Source: Rickettsiaceae bacterium
Lineage (GTDB): Bacteria > Pseudomonadota > Alphaproteobacteria > Rickettsiales > Rickettsiaceae
Length of the DNA: 5,328 bases
Direction of reading: 5' to 3'
Assembly (NCBI GenBank): GCA_017995275.1
Contig: JAGOJE010000080.1
Coordinates: 1-5,328 of the forward strand
Part shown: one piece after another, positions 1-5,328 of the stretch
Position numbering within the stretch: the stretch's first letter is position 1
Layout: the number at the start of each line of letters is the position of its first letter
Notes under the pieces: model-generated
Seen by the model: only the letters and a program-made list of their open reading frames with translations
Told to the model about the DNA's origin: nothing
Database searches by the model: none
Program-made: the position numbers and the translations under genes

Positions 1-1416
1 CCTAGCATTTTCAAGCCATTTACCAAATAGACCATCCTTCACATGTCCTGGTATCCAGTTAATTTGCTGATTCAACTCCACCATTCTATCTTTAAATTCT
101 GTAACTCTTACATACCAAGATGGAACGGCTTTATATATAAGGGGAGTATCAGTTCTCCAGCAATGTGGATAATTATGAAGATATTGTTCGGTTTTTAGCC
201 AATTTCCCATAGATTTAAGCTTTATTATTATGGGGTCATTGGCATCAAATACATGCATACCAGCGAAATCGGGAACTTCCACAGTGAATTTTCCTGCATT
301 GTCTACCGGGCAAACAAGCTTGATGTTATGAGCCTCACATAATGCTAGATCGTCCTCACCAAAGCCAGGAGCCATATGTACAACACCTGTACCATCGCCT
401 TCAACAACAAAATCTCCTAGTAATATTTTGAAGGAATTTACATGGCCTAAAAAATAATCAAATAACGGCTGATATTCTATATTTTCTAAATCAGCACCAG
501 TAGCTGTGTTATAATTATTTTCTTCGGGCGAATATGCGAGTTCTTTTTGATAATGATTAGCAGCAAATTTGCCAATTATATAGCATGTACCATCTTTGGG
601 TATTGCTATATATTCTATATCTTTAGAAACGGCAAGGGCAAGATTTGAAGGTAATGTCCAAGGGGTTGTCGTCCATGCAAGGATTCTATATTCCGCAAAT
701 CCATCTGGAGCAAATTTAGGTTTAGATTTTAGCTTGAATGAGACCGTTACAGCCTTATCCGCCCTTTCTCTATAAGAATTGTCTAGCCTTGTTTCAAAGT
801 TTGATAATGGAGTTTCACACGCCCATGAATATGGCATAACTCTCATAGATTCGTATATATAACCTTTATCATAAAGTGTTTTGAATGCCCACAAAACTGA
901 TTCCATAAAACCTTTATCCATAGTTTTATAGGAATTCTGAAAATCTACCCATCTAGCTTGGCGAGTTACGTATTTTTCCCATTCGTCTGTATATTTCATT
1001 ACAGAAGATCTACAATGGGCATTAAATTTATCTATTCCATATTCAGTAATAGCTATTCTACCTGAAAATCCAAGGTCCTTTTCAGCTCCCATTTCTGCTG
1101 GTAGGCCATGACAATCCCACCCAAAACGACGCTCCACCACCTTTCCTTTGGTGGTCTGATAACGTGCATATAAGTCCTTTATAAAGCCGGTAAGCAAATG
1201 TCCATAATGTGGAAGGCCGTTAGCGAAAGGTGGGCCGTCATAAAATACAAATTCTTCAGCTCGGCTGACATCTTCTTCTGACTTTTCACCACTAATATTC
1301 ATCAATACAGATTTATTGAAAATATCGTGTTTTTTCCAAAAGGATAATATATTTCTCTCAAGCTCTGGGAAATTGACATTTGAATCAACTTCAGGATAAA
1401 AAAATTCCTTCTTCAT
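1..1416 (-). CDS. ileS: Isoleucyl-tRNA synthetase, N-terminal 472 residues (runs off the window)
   Basis: This enzyme activates isoleucine with ATP and charges tRNA-Ile in the cytoplasm. The frame is open from the ATG at 1416 to base 1, giving 472 codons of a protein that is usually about 1050-1100 residues. The class I signature is visible as PPFANGLPHYGH at residues 62-73, where HYGH (70-73) is the HIGH motif, followed by RRFGWDCHGLP at 96-106. The CP1 editing domain follows, with WTTTPWTLPSN at 248-258 and GTGVVHMAPGFGEDD at 342-356; D356 lies in the segment that holds the conserved editing aspartate. The visible part ends in KWLENAR, just before the conserved DW-I-SR block, so KMSKS and the anticodon-binding domain lie outside. 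GLPHYGH and RRFGWDCHGLP mark the eukaryote-like IleRS2 class rather than the common bacterial class. The start is supported by a strong promoter about 30 bases upstream, but the ribosome binding site is weak. Identity is very secure; only the end is missing. Confidence 0.97.
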   Translation of the reverse strand, partial: MKKEFFYPEVDSNVNFPELERNILSFWKKHDIFNKSVLMNISGEKSEEDVSRAEEFVFYDGPPFANGLPHYGHLLTGFIKDLYARYQTTKGKVVERRFGWDCHGLPAEMGAEKDLGFSGRIAITEYGIDKFNAHCRSSVMKYTDEWEKYVTRQARWVDFQNSYKTMDKGFMESVLWAFKTLYDKGYIYESMRVMPYSWACETPLSNFETRLDNSYRERADKAVTVSFKLKSKPKFAPDGFAEYRILAWTTTPWTLPSNLALAVSKDIEYIAIPKDGTCYIIGKFAANHYQKELAYSPEENNYNTATGADLENIEYQPLFDYFLGHVNSFKILLGDFVVEGDGTGVVHMAPGFGEDDLALCEAHNIKLVCPVDNAGKFTVEVPDFAGMHVFDANDPIIIKLKSMGNWLKTEQYLHNYPHCWRTDTPLIYKAVPSWYVRVTEFKDRMVELNQQINWIPGHVKDGLFGKWLENAR

Positions 1417-1446
1417 AATCAGCCACGCTATTCTTTAAATGGGGGC

Positions 1447-1476
1447 ATTATATATTAAAAACTACAAATTTTGCAA
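1447..1476 (-). promoter_or_regulatory. Sigma-70-type promoter of ileS
   Basis: Reading the minus strand, a -35-like TTGCAA (1471-1476) is followed after 18 bases by a perfect -10 TATAAT (1447-1452). Transcription should begin near 1440, leaving a leader of about 24 bases before the ileS ATG at 1416. The bases after the -10 are GCCCCC, a GC-rich discriminator in otherwise A/T-rich DNA. It sits in the 80-base gap after the upstream gene's stop, so ileS can be transcribed separately. No T-box or other riboswitch is visible in so short a leader. Confidence 0.7.
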
Positions 1477-1496
1477 AAGATTATTTCAATAAGTTA

Positions 1497-4400
1497 CTAA
1501 GAGGGAGTTTCATCTCCGCCTTTCGTTTCTTCTCCTATAATATCCGCATGAGGATTTTGGGGTTCAATATCGTGGTGTTCTGCAAAATATTGCTTAATAA
1601 ATTGAGAAAACTCTAGTATATCGTTATTTTCTGGCATCTTACTGCACTTATTCTCCACAGCTCTTATGGTGAAATCAGTTATATTATAACCATATTCTAC
1701 AATCGATTTTGCATCACTGAGTGCATTCTTATCAAAGGATTTACTTAATAGATAAAGCAGTAGATCTGTTTTGCCAAATTTAAAGCTGCATTCTTTTAGC
1801 ATATTTGCTGTATGTTCTGGATATTCCTCCAAAATATGCAAAAATTCCGCAGCATTATCACAGGATGGCGCTAGTAATTTTGCAGCGTCGTAAAAGCCGG
1901 TTTCAATAGCAAGTTTAAAAGCGTTTTTGTAAATCTCTTTGGCTTCAGATTTGCTGTTCGAATCCTTTGTTTCGATCTCTGTTATCAGGTTTTGTGTAGT
2001 ATAAGAAAGCGCATCTTGTATTTTTTTAGAAGGTTTTTTTGAAGGCGCCTTACAACATTCACACATTTTTCTTACAAATTCATTAACGCCCTCAAGGTTG
2101 AGAATAAAAAGAGAATGTTCTAATTTTTTATTTTTTACTGCTTCTTCTATAACAGTAATTTTTTTATCTACAATAGCTGACATTAAATCCGTTTCTGAAA
2201 AAAGTGTGCGATTTCCAGAAAAAATAAGTTTACCTTTTCTCTTCACACTTTCTCTGATTCCTTTTTCATATTCTAAGCCATTCATTAAATCAGAATGATT
2301 TTTTCCAAGAGCTGATATAAAAACATAGAATCCGATAATTCCATCTTGAAGAAGTTTGTTCGCCTTTCCGTCCAAAGGTTCTATCATTCTCATAAGAATC
2401 TTAGCACAATCAACATTTTCTAAGCCTAAATGTTTGATAATAGAAGTTACAGACCCTATATTTTTCTCTCCGCTTAAATGAGCTAATAAATCAGATATAA
2501 CTTCTAAATTAAGATTCTCAAATTTCGTGCAACAACATAGCAAATTTACTAATTCTTCGCCTTTTTCTCTAAAAGCTGGTTCATCAGAGATTTGTTTCAA
2601 AATCTTAGCAGTGGAATCAAATGTAAAATGAAATTTCCCTTCCCCAATCTTAAATATTGCTTTATATAACGATTCTACCTTGCGGAAATCAAGTGTTTTT
2701 ATAAAATTTTCGTCATTTATAGAATCTTGCATATTTCTAAAATGTTTAAAAGTCAAAAAAACCATAAGATCTAGCACTTCGGGAATCATACCTTTTCTGT
2801 TTCCCAAATTGTCATAAATATCGCTAAAAACATTTATTAGTGTGCGTAAATTGTAATCAATAAAATTCTTAGATCTATAGAAATTATGAAAACAAAATTC
2901 CCATGCTGTTAGATATTGTGAAGATATGAGATTACAATTTAGAGCTCTCAAAACATCCTTTACAACATCAATAGCTTCCCGAGAAATTTCATCTGACGAA
3001 GGCAGAAATTCTCTTGAAAAAAGCATTATTTCTTCTAATATATTAATTGTAAATTTCTTAATATTTTCATCGTCGGATTCAAAAATCTTCTCTAGAGTGT
3101 AACCATTAAAATTAAAAAATCTAGCACCACCATCATATAAGGCCATTGTCATTTCTTTATTTTGAGCTCTCAAAGCGGAATATAAAGCTGCACTTAAAAC
3201 ATCATCATCAATAGATTGGCTATGAAGTAGATGATTTAGAAGTGAATAATTATTTTTAGCAATGGCATTATTTAGGTTATCTTGCAACTCCAACCCATTG
3301 CACTCTAGGGAATAAAGATAAGACTCTTCAGCCCCCCAACTTAACAAGGCTAATTTTGCTTTTATGTTGTTTCTTTGATGCGCAATAAGTAAAGTTTCAT
3401 TTAAAACATTAGCATTTGTATTTGCGTTATATAGAATATTTTCAATGTCACTTGGTATACAATCGCTATAATTATTGGATTTTGCTGCATTGTATAGTTG
3501 CTCTTTTATGCTAAGAGGAGCTTCTTCTTTTCTGTCTTCAGGCTCCTCAAATTTAATTTCTTCAGCTATTTCTACTTCGGGTTCGGGACTCTCGGCTGTT
3601 ACCTTGCCTGTCCCAGACTTATATAAATTATCTATAAGCTTTGTAAAATATCTTTTCCAATGAGTTTCATAAGTATCATATATACTAATAGAAACAACCG
3701 TGCAGCCTAATTTTTCTTCCATTAATTTTCGAAGAAACAGATCGCTTGGTCTAAGAACGGGGTCACCATTAGGTCCATTAGTATAATGAACCGGACCATC
3801 TACTTCAATTACAACAGATCCACGCAAATTATCAGTTTTTTTTATGATTATTCCATCAACTCTTTTTCCTAACGCTGGGATGAAATATTCTTTCTTTAGC
3901 AAAGAGCCATATTTACTTTCAATAGGGCATAATTCATTAAAAACAAAGTCCTGAAAATATGATGTATTTGCTTCATCATCAAATTTTACATGTGATGGAA
4001 TACGATTCTCATTACCTAGAATCAAGTCTGCTATTAATAATTTGTGAAGTAGATAAGTGCCTTCCTTAGAAAATGAATTATCATGAATTTCTTCAGTTGT
4101 TATCATTTTGCTAATATTATTAATCAAGGCATTTTTACAAGATGGCCTTTCCATAAATTTATTTATAGATAGAGACCATAATGCATTCACTTTTTCATAA
4201 AAGTTTTTAGGTTTATGTTGATCATTACGAAAGTTAGAATCTAAAAATTGAATAAAGTTCTTGCTATAAGCATTACCTGACTTCGCTGCTATCCAAAGGA
4301 TATTTGTTATATCGTCAAAATTCATCGCTTCCATATTAACAAGCATTAGATTCTCTAGTTTTTGGTACAATTCACTAGTTGGAGTAACCCCTATTTTTAT

Positions 4401-4658
4401 AATTAAGTCGAGATCTCTTACTAAATCTCTTGCATCATCAAGTTTATCAGCAGCAACGTAATGGGATATAAAAAAATTATTTATCTTTGCTGCAAGATGT
4501 GGAGTAACAATATAGCCCGCAGTAAAAAAATTATTCATTGATGTTTTTAATTCATCATATAATGCATCATATGTTAAAGAGCGATCATCAAAAACGTTGC
4601 AAAGTTTTGCATCTAGAACTTTAAATTGGTATATATTCTGGGGGTAATTTGTCGGCAT
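1497..4658 (-). CDS. OPR/FASTK-like repeat and RAP-domain protein with ankyrin-like C-terminal half
   Basis: This is a 1053-residue predicted soluble protein with no signal peptide or membrane segment. Residues about 49-205 form roughly four helical units with a period near 40; ITNILWIAAKSG (117-128) and KVNALWSLSINKF (156-168) match the LxNxLWALAKLG core of OPR/FASTK/DUF1601-like repeats. Residues about 240-346 are a RAP domain: GKRVDG (264-269), VVIEVDGPVHY (282-292), then FLRKLMEEKLGCTVVSI (308-324), the usual RAP/Vsr-like ending. Residues 352-382 are an acidic, proline-containing linker. From 383 on the protein is helical with degenerate ankyrin-like units, such as ETLLIAHQRN...LLSWGA (421-443), about 461-483 and 490-513; the tail is acidic. 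The ATG has a GAAGAA ribosome binding site nine bases upstream and a TTGACA promoter behind it. In eukaryotes OPR/FASTK-RAP proteins bind and process organellar RNA, and the RAP fold resembles Vsr-type nucleases. RNA binding is therefore a reasonable inference; the target, nuclease activity and possible secretion into a host are unknown. Confidence 0.88.
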   Translation of the reverse strand: MPTNYPQNIYQFKVLDAKLCNVFDDRSLTYDALYDELKTSMNNFFTAGYIVTPHLAAKINNFFISHYVAADKLDDARDLVRDLDLIIKIGVTPTSELYQKLENLMLVNMEAMNFDDITNILWIAAKSGNAYSKNFIQFLDSNFRNDQHKPKNFYEKVNALWSLSINKFMERPSCKNALINNISKMITTEEIHDNSFSKEGTYLLHKLLIADLILGNENRIPSHVKFDDEANTSYFQDFVFNELCPIESKYGSLLKKEYFIPALGKRVDGIIIKKTDNLRGSVVIEVDGPVHYTNGPNGDPVLRPSDLFLRKLMEEKLGCTVVSISIYDTYETHWKRYFTKLIDNLYKSGTGKVTAESPEPEVEIAEEIKFEEPEDRKEEAPLSIKEQLYNAAKSNNYSDCIPSDIENILYNANTNANVLNETLLIAHQRNNIKAKLALLSWGAEESYLYSLECNGLELQDNLNNAIAKNNYSLLNHLLHSQSIDDDVLSAALYSALRAQNKEMTMALYDGGARFFNFNGYTLEKIFESDDENIKKFTINILEEIMLFSREFLPSSDEISREAIDVVKDVLRALNCNLISSQYLTAWEFCFHNFYRSKNFIDYNLRTLINVFSDIYDNLGNRKGMIPEVLDLMVFLTFKHFRNMQDSINDENFIKTLDFRKVESLYKAIFKIGEGKFHFTFDSTAKILKQISDEPAFREKGEELVNLLCCCTKFENLNLEVISDLLAHLSGEKNIGSVTSIIKHLGLENVDCAKILMRMIEPLDGKANKLLQDGIIGFYVFISALGKNHSDLMNGLEYEKGIRESVKRKGKLIFSGNRTLFSETDLMSAIVDKKITVIEEAVKNKKLEHSLFILNLEGVNEFVRKMCECCKAPSKKPSKKIQDALSYTTQNLITEIETKDSNSKSEAKEIYKNAFKLAIETGFYDAAKLLAPSCDNAAEFLHILEEYPEHTANMLKECSFKFGKTDLLLYLLSKSFDKNALSDAKSIVEYGYNITDFTIRAVENKCSKMPENNDILEFSQFIKQYFAEHHDIEPQNPHADIIGEETKGGDETPS

Positions 4659-4667
4659 AATAATATA

Positions 4668-4673
4668 TTCTTC
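4668..4673 (-). promoter_or_regulatory. Ribosome binding site of the RAP-domain gene
   Basis: GAAGAA on the minus strand lies nine bases before the ATG at 4658 and fixes this start. A better-looking AAGGA at 4684-4688 is too far away, about 25 bases, and falls next to the predicted -10, so it is unlikely to be used. Confidence 0.5.
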
Positions 4674-4688
4674 AAAAATTATTTCCTT

Positions 4689-4716
4689 AAAATAAACAAC
4701 TTTATTCTAATGTCAA
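4689..4716 (-). promoter_or_regulatory. Sigma-70-type promoter of the RAP-domain gene
   Basis: A perfect -35 TTGACA (4711-4716, minus strand) is followed after 16 bases by TATTTT (4689-4694), a 4/6 match to the -10. Transcription would start near 4682, giving a leader of about 24 bases. The discriminator is A/T-rich, unlike those of the flanking tRNA and ileS promoters. With the terminator-like hairpin at 4767-4786 behind the tRNA, this suggests an independent transcription unit. Confidence 0.55.
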
Positions 4717-4766
4717 GAAACAATTAAGAAAAATAAACTAAGAACAAGTTCAATAATTCGATTCCC

Positions 4767-4786
4767 AAAAGAGCCATTTTGTGGCT
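4767..4786 (-). terminator. Short intrinsic terminator-like hairpin after tRNA-Ile
   Basis: On the minus strand the stem AGCCA/TGGCT (4782-4786 with 4772-4776) has a five-base loop CAAAA and is followed by C and TTTT (4767-4770). It lies about 75 bases beyond the CCA end of the tRNA, in the right orientation to end that transcript. The stem is only five base pairs and the T-run is short, so efficiency is uncertain. Confidence 0.45.
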
Positions 4787-4860
4787 ATTTATATAAGGCT
4801 GAGGTTGAAAAACTACGGAATTTTATTGTAGGGTAGGGCAATAGGATTGTGGGAATTGGA

Positions 4861-4937
4861 TGGTGGGTTTGAGAAGACTTGAACTTCCGACCTCACGCTT
4901 ATCAGGCGTGTGCTCTAACCAGCTGAGCTACAAACCC
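4861..4937 (-). tRNA. tRNA-Ile (anticodon GAU), CCA encoded
   Basis: It decodes AUC and AUU isoleucine codons. All arms can be folded by eye on the minus strand. The acceptor stem is GGGTTTG (4937-4931) with CAAACCC (4871-4865), seven perfect pairs; the D arm contains the standard AGCTCAGCTGGTTAGAGC. The anticodon stem is CACGC/GCGTG around the loop CTGATAA, with anticodon GAT at 4903-4901. The T arm is GGAAG/CTTCT around TTCAAGT. The discriminator base is A (4864) and CCA (4863-4861) is encoded. The gene is 74 bases without CCA. It stands alone rather than between 16S and 23S rRNA genes, which fits the split rRNA operons known in Rickettsiales. It is in the same orientation as ileS further downstream. 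Confidence 0.97.
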
Positions 4938-4966
4938 ACAGTAAGAATGGCCTACTGCTTAGCGAG

Positions 4967-4994
4967 ATTCTACTGAAAAGAGAAATAGTGTCAA
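4967..4994 (-). promoter_or_regulatory. Strong sigma-70-type promoter of tRNA-Ile
   Basis: A perfect -35 TTGACA (4989-4994, minus strand) is followed after 16 bases by TAGAAT (4967-4972), a 5/6 match to the -10. The start should be near 4960, so the precursor has a leader of about 23 bases to be removed by RNase P. The following bases CTCGC form a GC-rich discriminator, as usual for stable-RNA promoters. Confidence 0.75.
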
Positions 4995-5183
4995 GCATAG
5001 TTTTTAAAATGTATAAGTTCAGTACATATAAGACAGTTTTAGGCTGCTGGAATTTTGTTACTGCTCTCGAATGTCATTGCTACTATAGCTTTAGTTATAG
5101 GGTTCGAGGTTCTAAACTCCTTACTTGCAACATTTTCCTTCAGAGTATACATTTATTGGGTAATACCATAAAGGGGCTAGTAA

Positions 5184-5327
5184 CTAATCAGGCTTGTCTA
5201 TAATGATTTGCCATTCGCTTGAAATGATGAGCCAGAGGGCATAACGCCGGCGCCAATAACGAACCTCAAGGCCAGTTTTCAGAAAACCCAGGTAATCCTG
5301 GGATTTTAGGACTAGCTCGTTTTCTTG
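5184..5327 (-). CDS. Possible C-terminal end of an unidentified protein (open to window edge)
   Basis: One minus-strand frame is open from the window edge for 47 codons to a TAG at 5186-5184. The peptide is rich in aromatic and basic residues, for example LEVRYWRRRYALW, and has no motif I can assign. Codon third positions are GC-richer than in ileS or the RAP gene, which fits either foreign DNA such as an insertion sequence remnant or a non-coding structured element that happens to be open. The hairpin at 5283-5307 lies inside this frame, which argues somewhat against it. No start codon or ribosome binding site can be judged because the upstream part is missing. Confidence 0.18.
   Translation of the reverse strand, partial: QENELVLKSQDYLGFLKTGLEVRYWRRRYALWLIISSEWQIIIDKPD
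5283..5307. repeat. Perfect 6-bp hairpin flanked by A4/T4, terminator-like on both strands
   Basis: CCCAGG (5287-5292), loop TAAT, CCTGGG (5297-5302) form a perfect stem. AAAA (5283-5286) and TTTT (5304-5307) can extend it across one bulged A. Read either way the GC stem ends in a short T-run, so it could be a weak bidirectional terminator. A competing small hairpin, GTTTT-CAG-AAAAC (5275-5287), overlaps its left side. Without the sequence beyond 5328 its gene context is unknown. Confidence 0.4.
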
Positions 5328-5328
5328 G

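Larger units (their letters stand above)
4995..5328. other. Region without a confident gene
   Basis: Bases 4995-5180 are A/T-rich and contain only short reading frames. One plus-strand frame, open from 5043 to the TAA at 5169-5171 with a possible TTG start at 5055, would encode a strikingly hydrophobic peptide (…NVIATIALVIGFEVLNSLL…), but it lacks a ribosome binding site. A 71-codon GTG-initiated plus-strand frame (4988-5203) starts inside the tRNA promoter and has no family resemblance. From about 5190 the base composition becomes clearly GC-richer, with inverted repeats. Nothing here is recognisable as a known gene or RNA. Confidence 0.5.

Noticed and set aside
1417..1496. Possible duplicated tRNA 3' end (att site) marking the far border of an inserted segment
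   Set aside because: No stretch matches the tRNA-Ile 3' region; the gap holds only the ileS promoter and A/T-rich DNA.
1417..1496. Terminator between the RAP gene and ileS
   Set aside because: No GC stem followed by a T-run is present on the minus strand; read-through into ileS is possible.
2098..2298. 66-codon plus-strand open frame
   Set aside because: It is antisense inside the RAP-domain gene, with no ribosome binding site and no family resemblance; a shadow of the real coding strand.
3475..3663. 62-codon plus-strand open frame rich in serine
   Set aside because: It is antisense to the glutamate-rich linker and the end of the RAP domain; its serine-rich composition is the mirror of the GAA/GAG-rich coding strand.
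5095..5125. Possible tRNA T-arm (GGTTCGA) suggesting a second or decayed tRNA
   Set aside because: Flanking bases do not form a five-pair T stem on either strand, and no D arm, anticodon arm or acceptor can be found nearby.
4988..5203. 71-codon GTG-initiated plus-strand frame
   Set aside because: The start overlaps the -35 of the tRNA promoter on the other strand, no Shine-Dalgarno precedes it, and the Cys/Tyr/Phe-rich peptide resembles no family I know.
1..5328. CRISPR array or other regularly spaced direct repeats
   Set aside because: No recurring 20-40 base units with spacers were seen on either strand.

Overview
The window looks like a piece of chromosome from a low-GC, host-associated alphaproteobacterium, most likely of the order Rickettsiales. 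The basis is strong A/T bias, an isoleucyl-tRNA synthetase of the eukaryote-like class (the class found in Rickettsia), a stand-alone tRNA-Ile gene, and a large protein built from domain types typical of eukaryotic organelle RNA biology and of intracellular bacteria. The genus cannot be fixed from the sequence alone.

Layout, all firm genes on the minus strand, read from high to low coordinates. A tRNA-Ile(GAU) gene with encoded CCA (4861-4937) has a near-consensus promoter (4967-4994) and a short intrinsic-terminator-like hairpin behind it (4767-4786). Next is a 1053-residue protein (1497-4658) with its own promoter (4689-4716). It has N-terminal ~40-residue OPR/FASTK-like helical repeats, a RAP domain with a Vsr/PD-(D/E)XK-like signature, an acidic proline-rich linker and a long helical C-terminal half with degenerate ankyrin-like units. 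After an 80-base gap carrying a good promoter (1447-1476) comes ileS, of which the first 472 codons are in the window (1-1416) and the rest lies beyond base 1.

The right end (4995-5328) holds no confident gene. It contains a short hydrophobic reading frame, a GC-richer patch with inverted repeats and a terminator-like hairpin, and an open frame that runs off the edge; it may be decayed or mobile DNA.

Functionally, ileS and tRNA-Ile form the isoleucine charging pair (housekeeping). The OPR-RAP protein between them is the unusual element. By domain logic it should bind RNA, perhaps cut it, and it may act on host or organellar RNA or on the bacterium's own RNA. The sequence does not show which.
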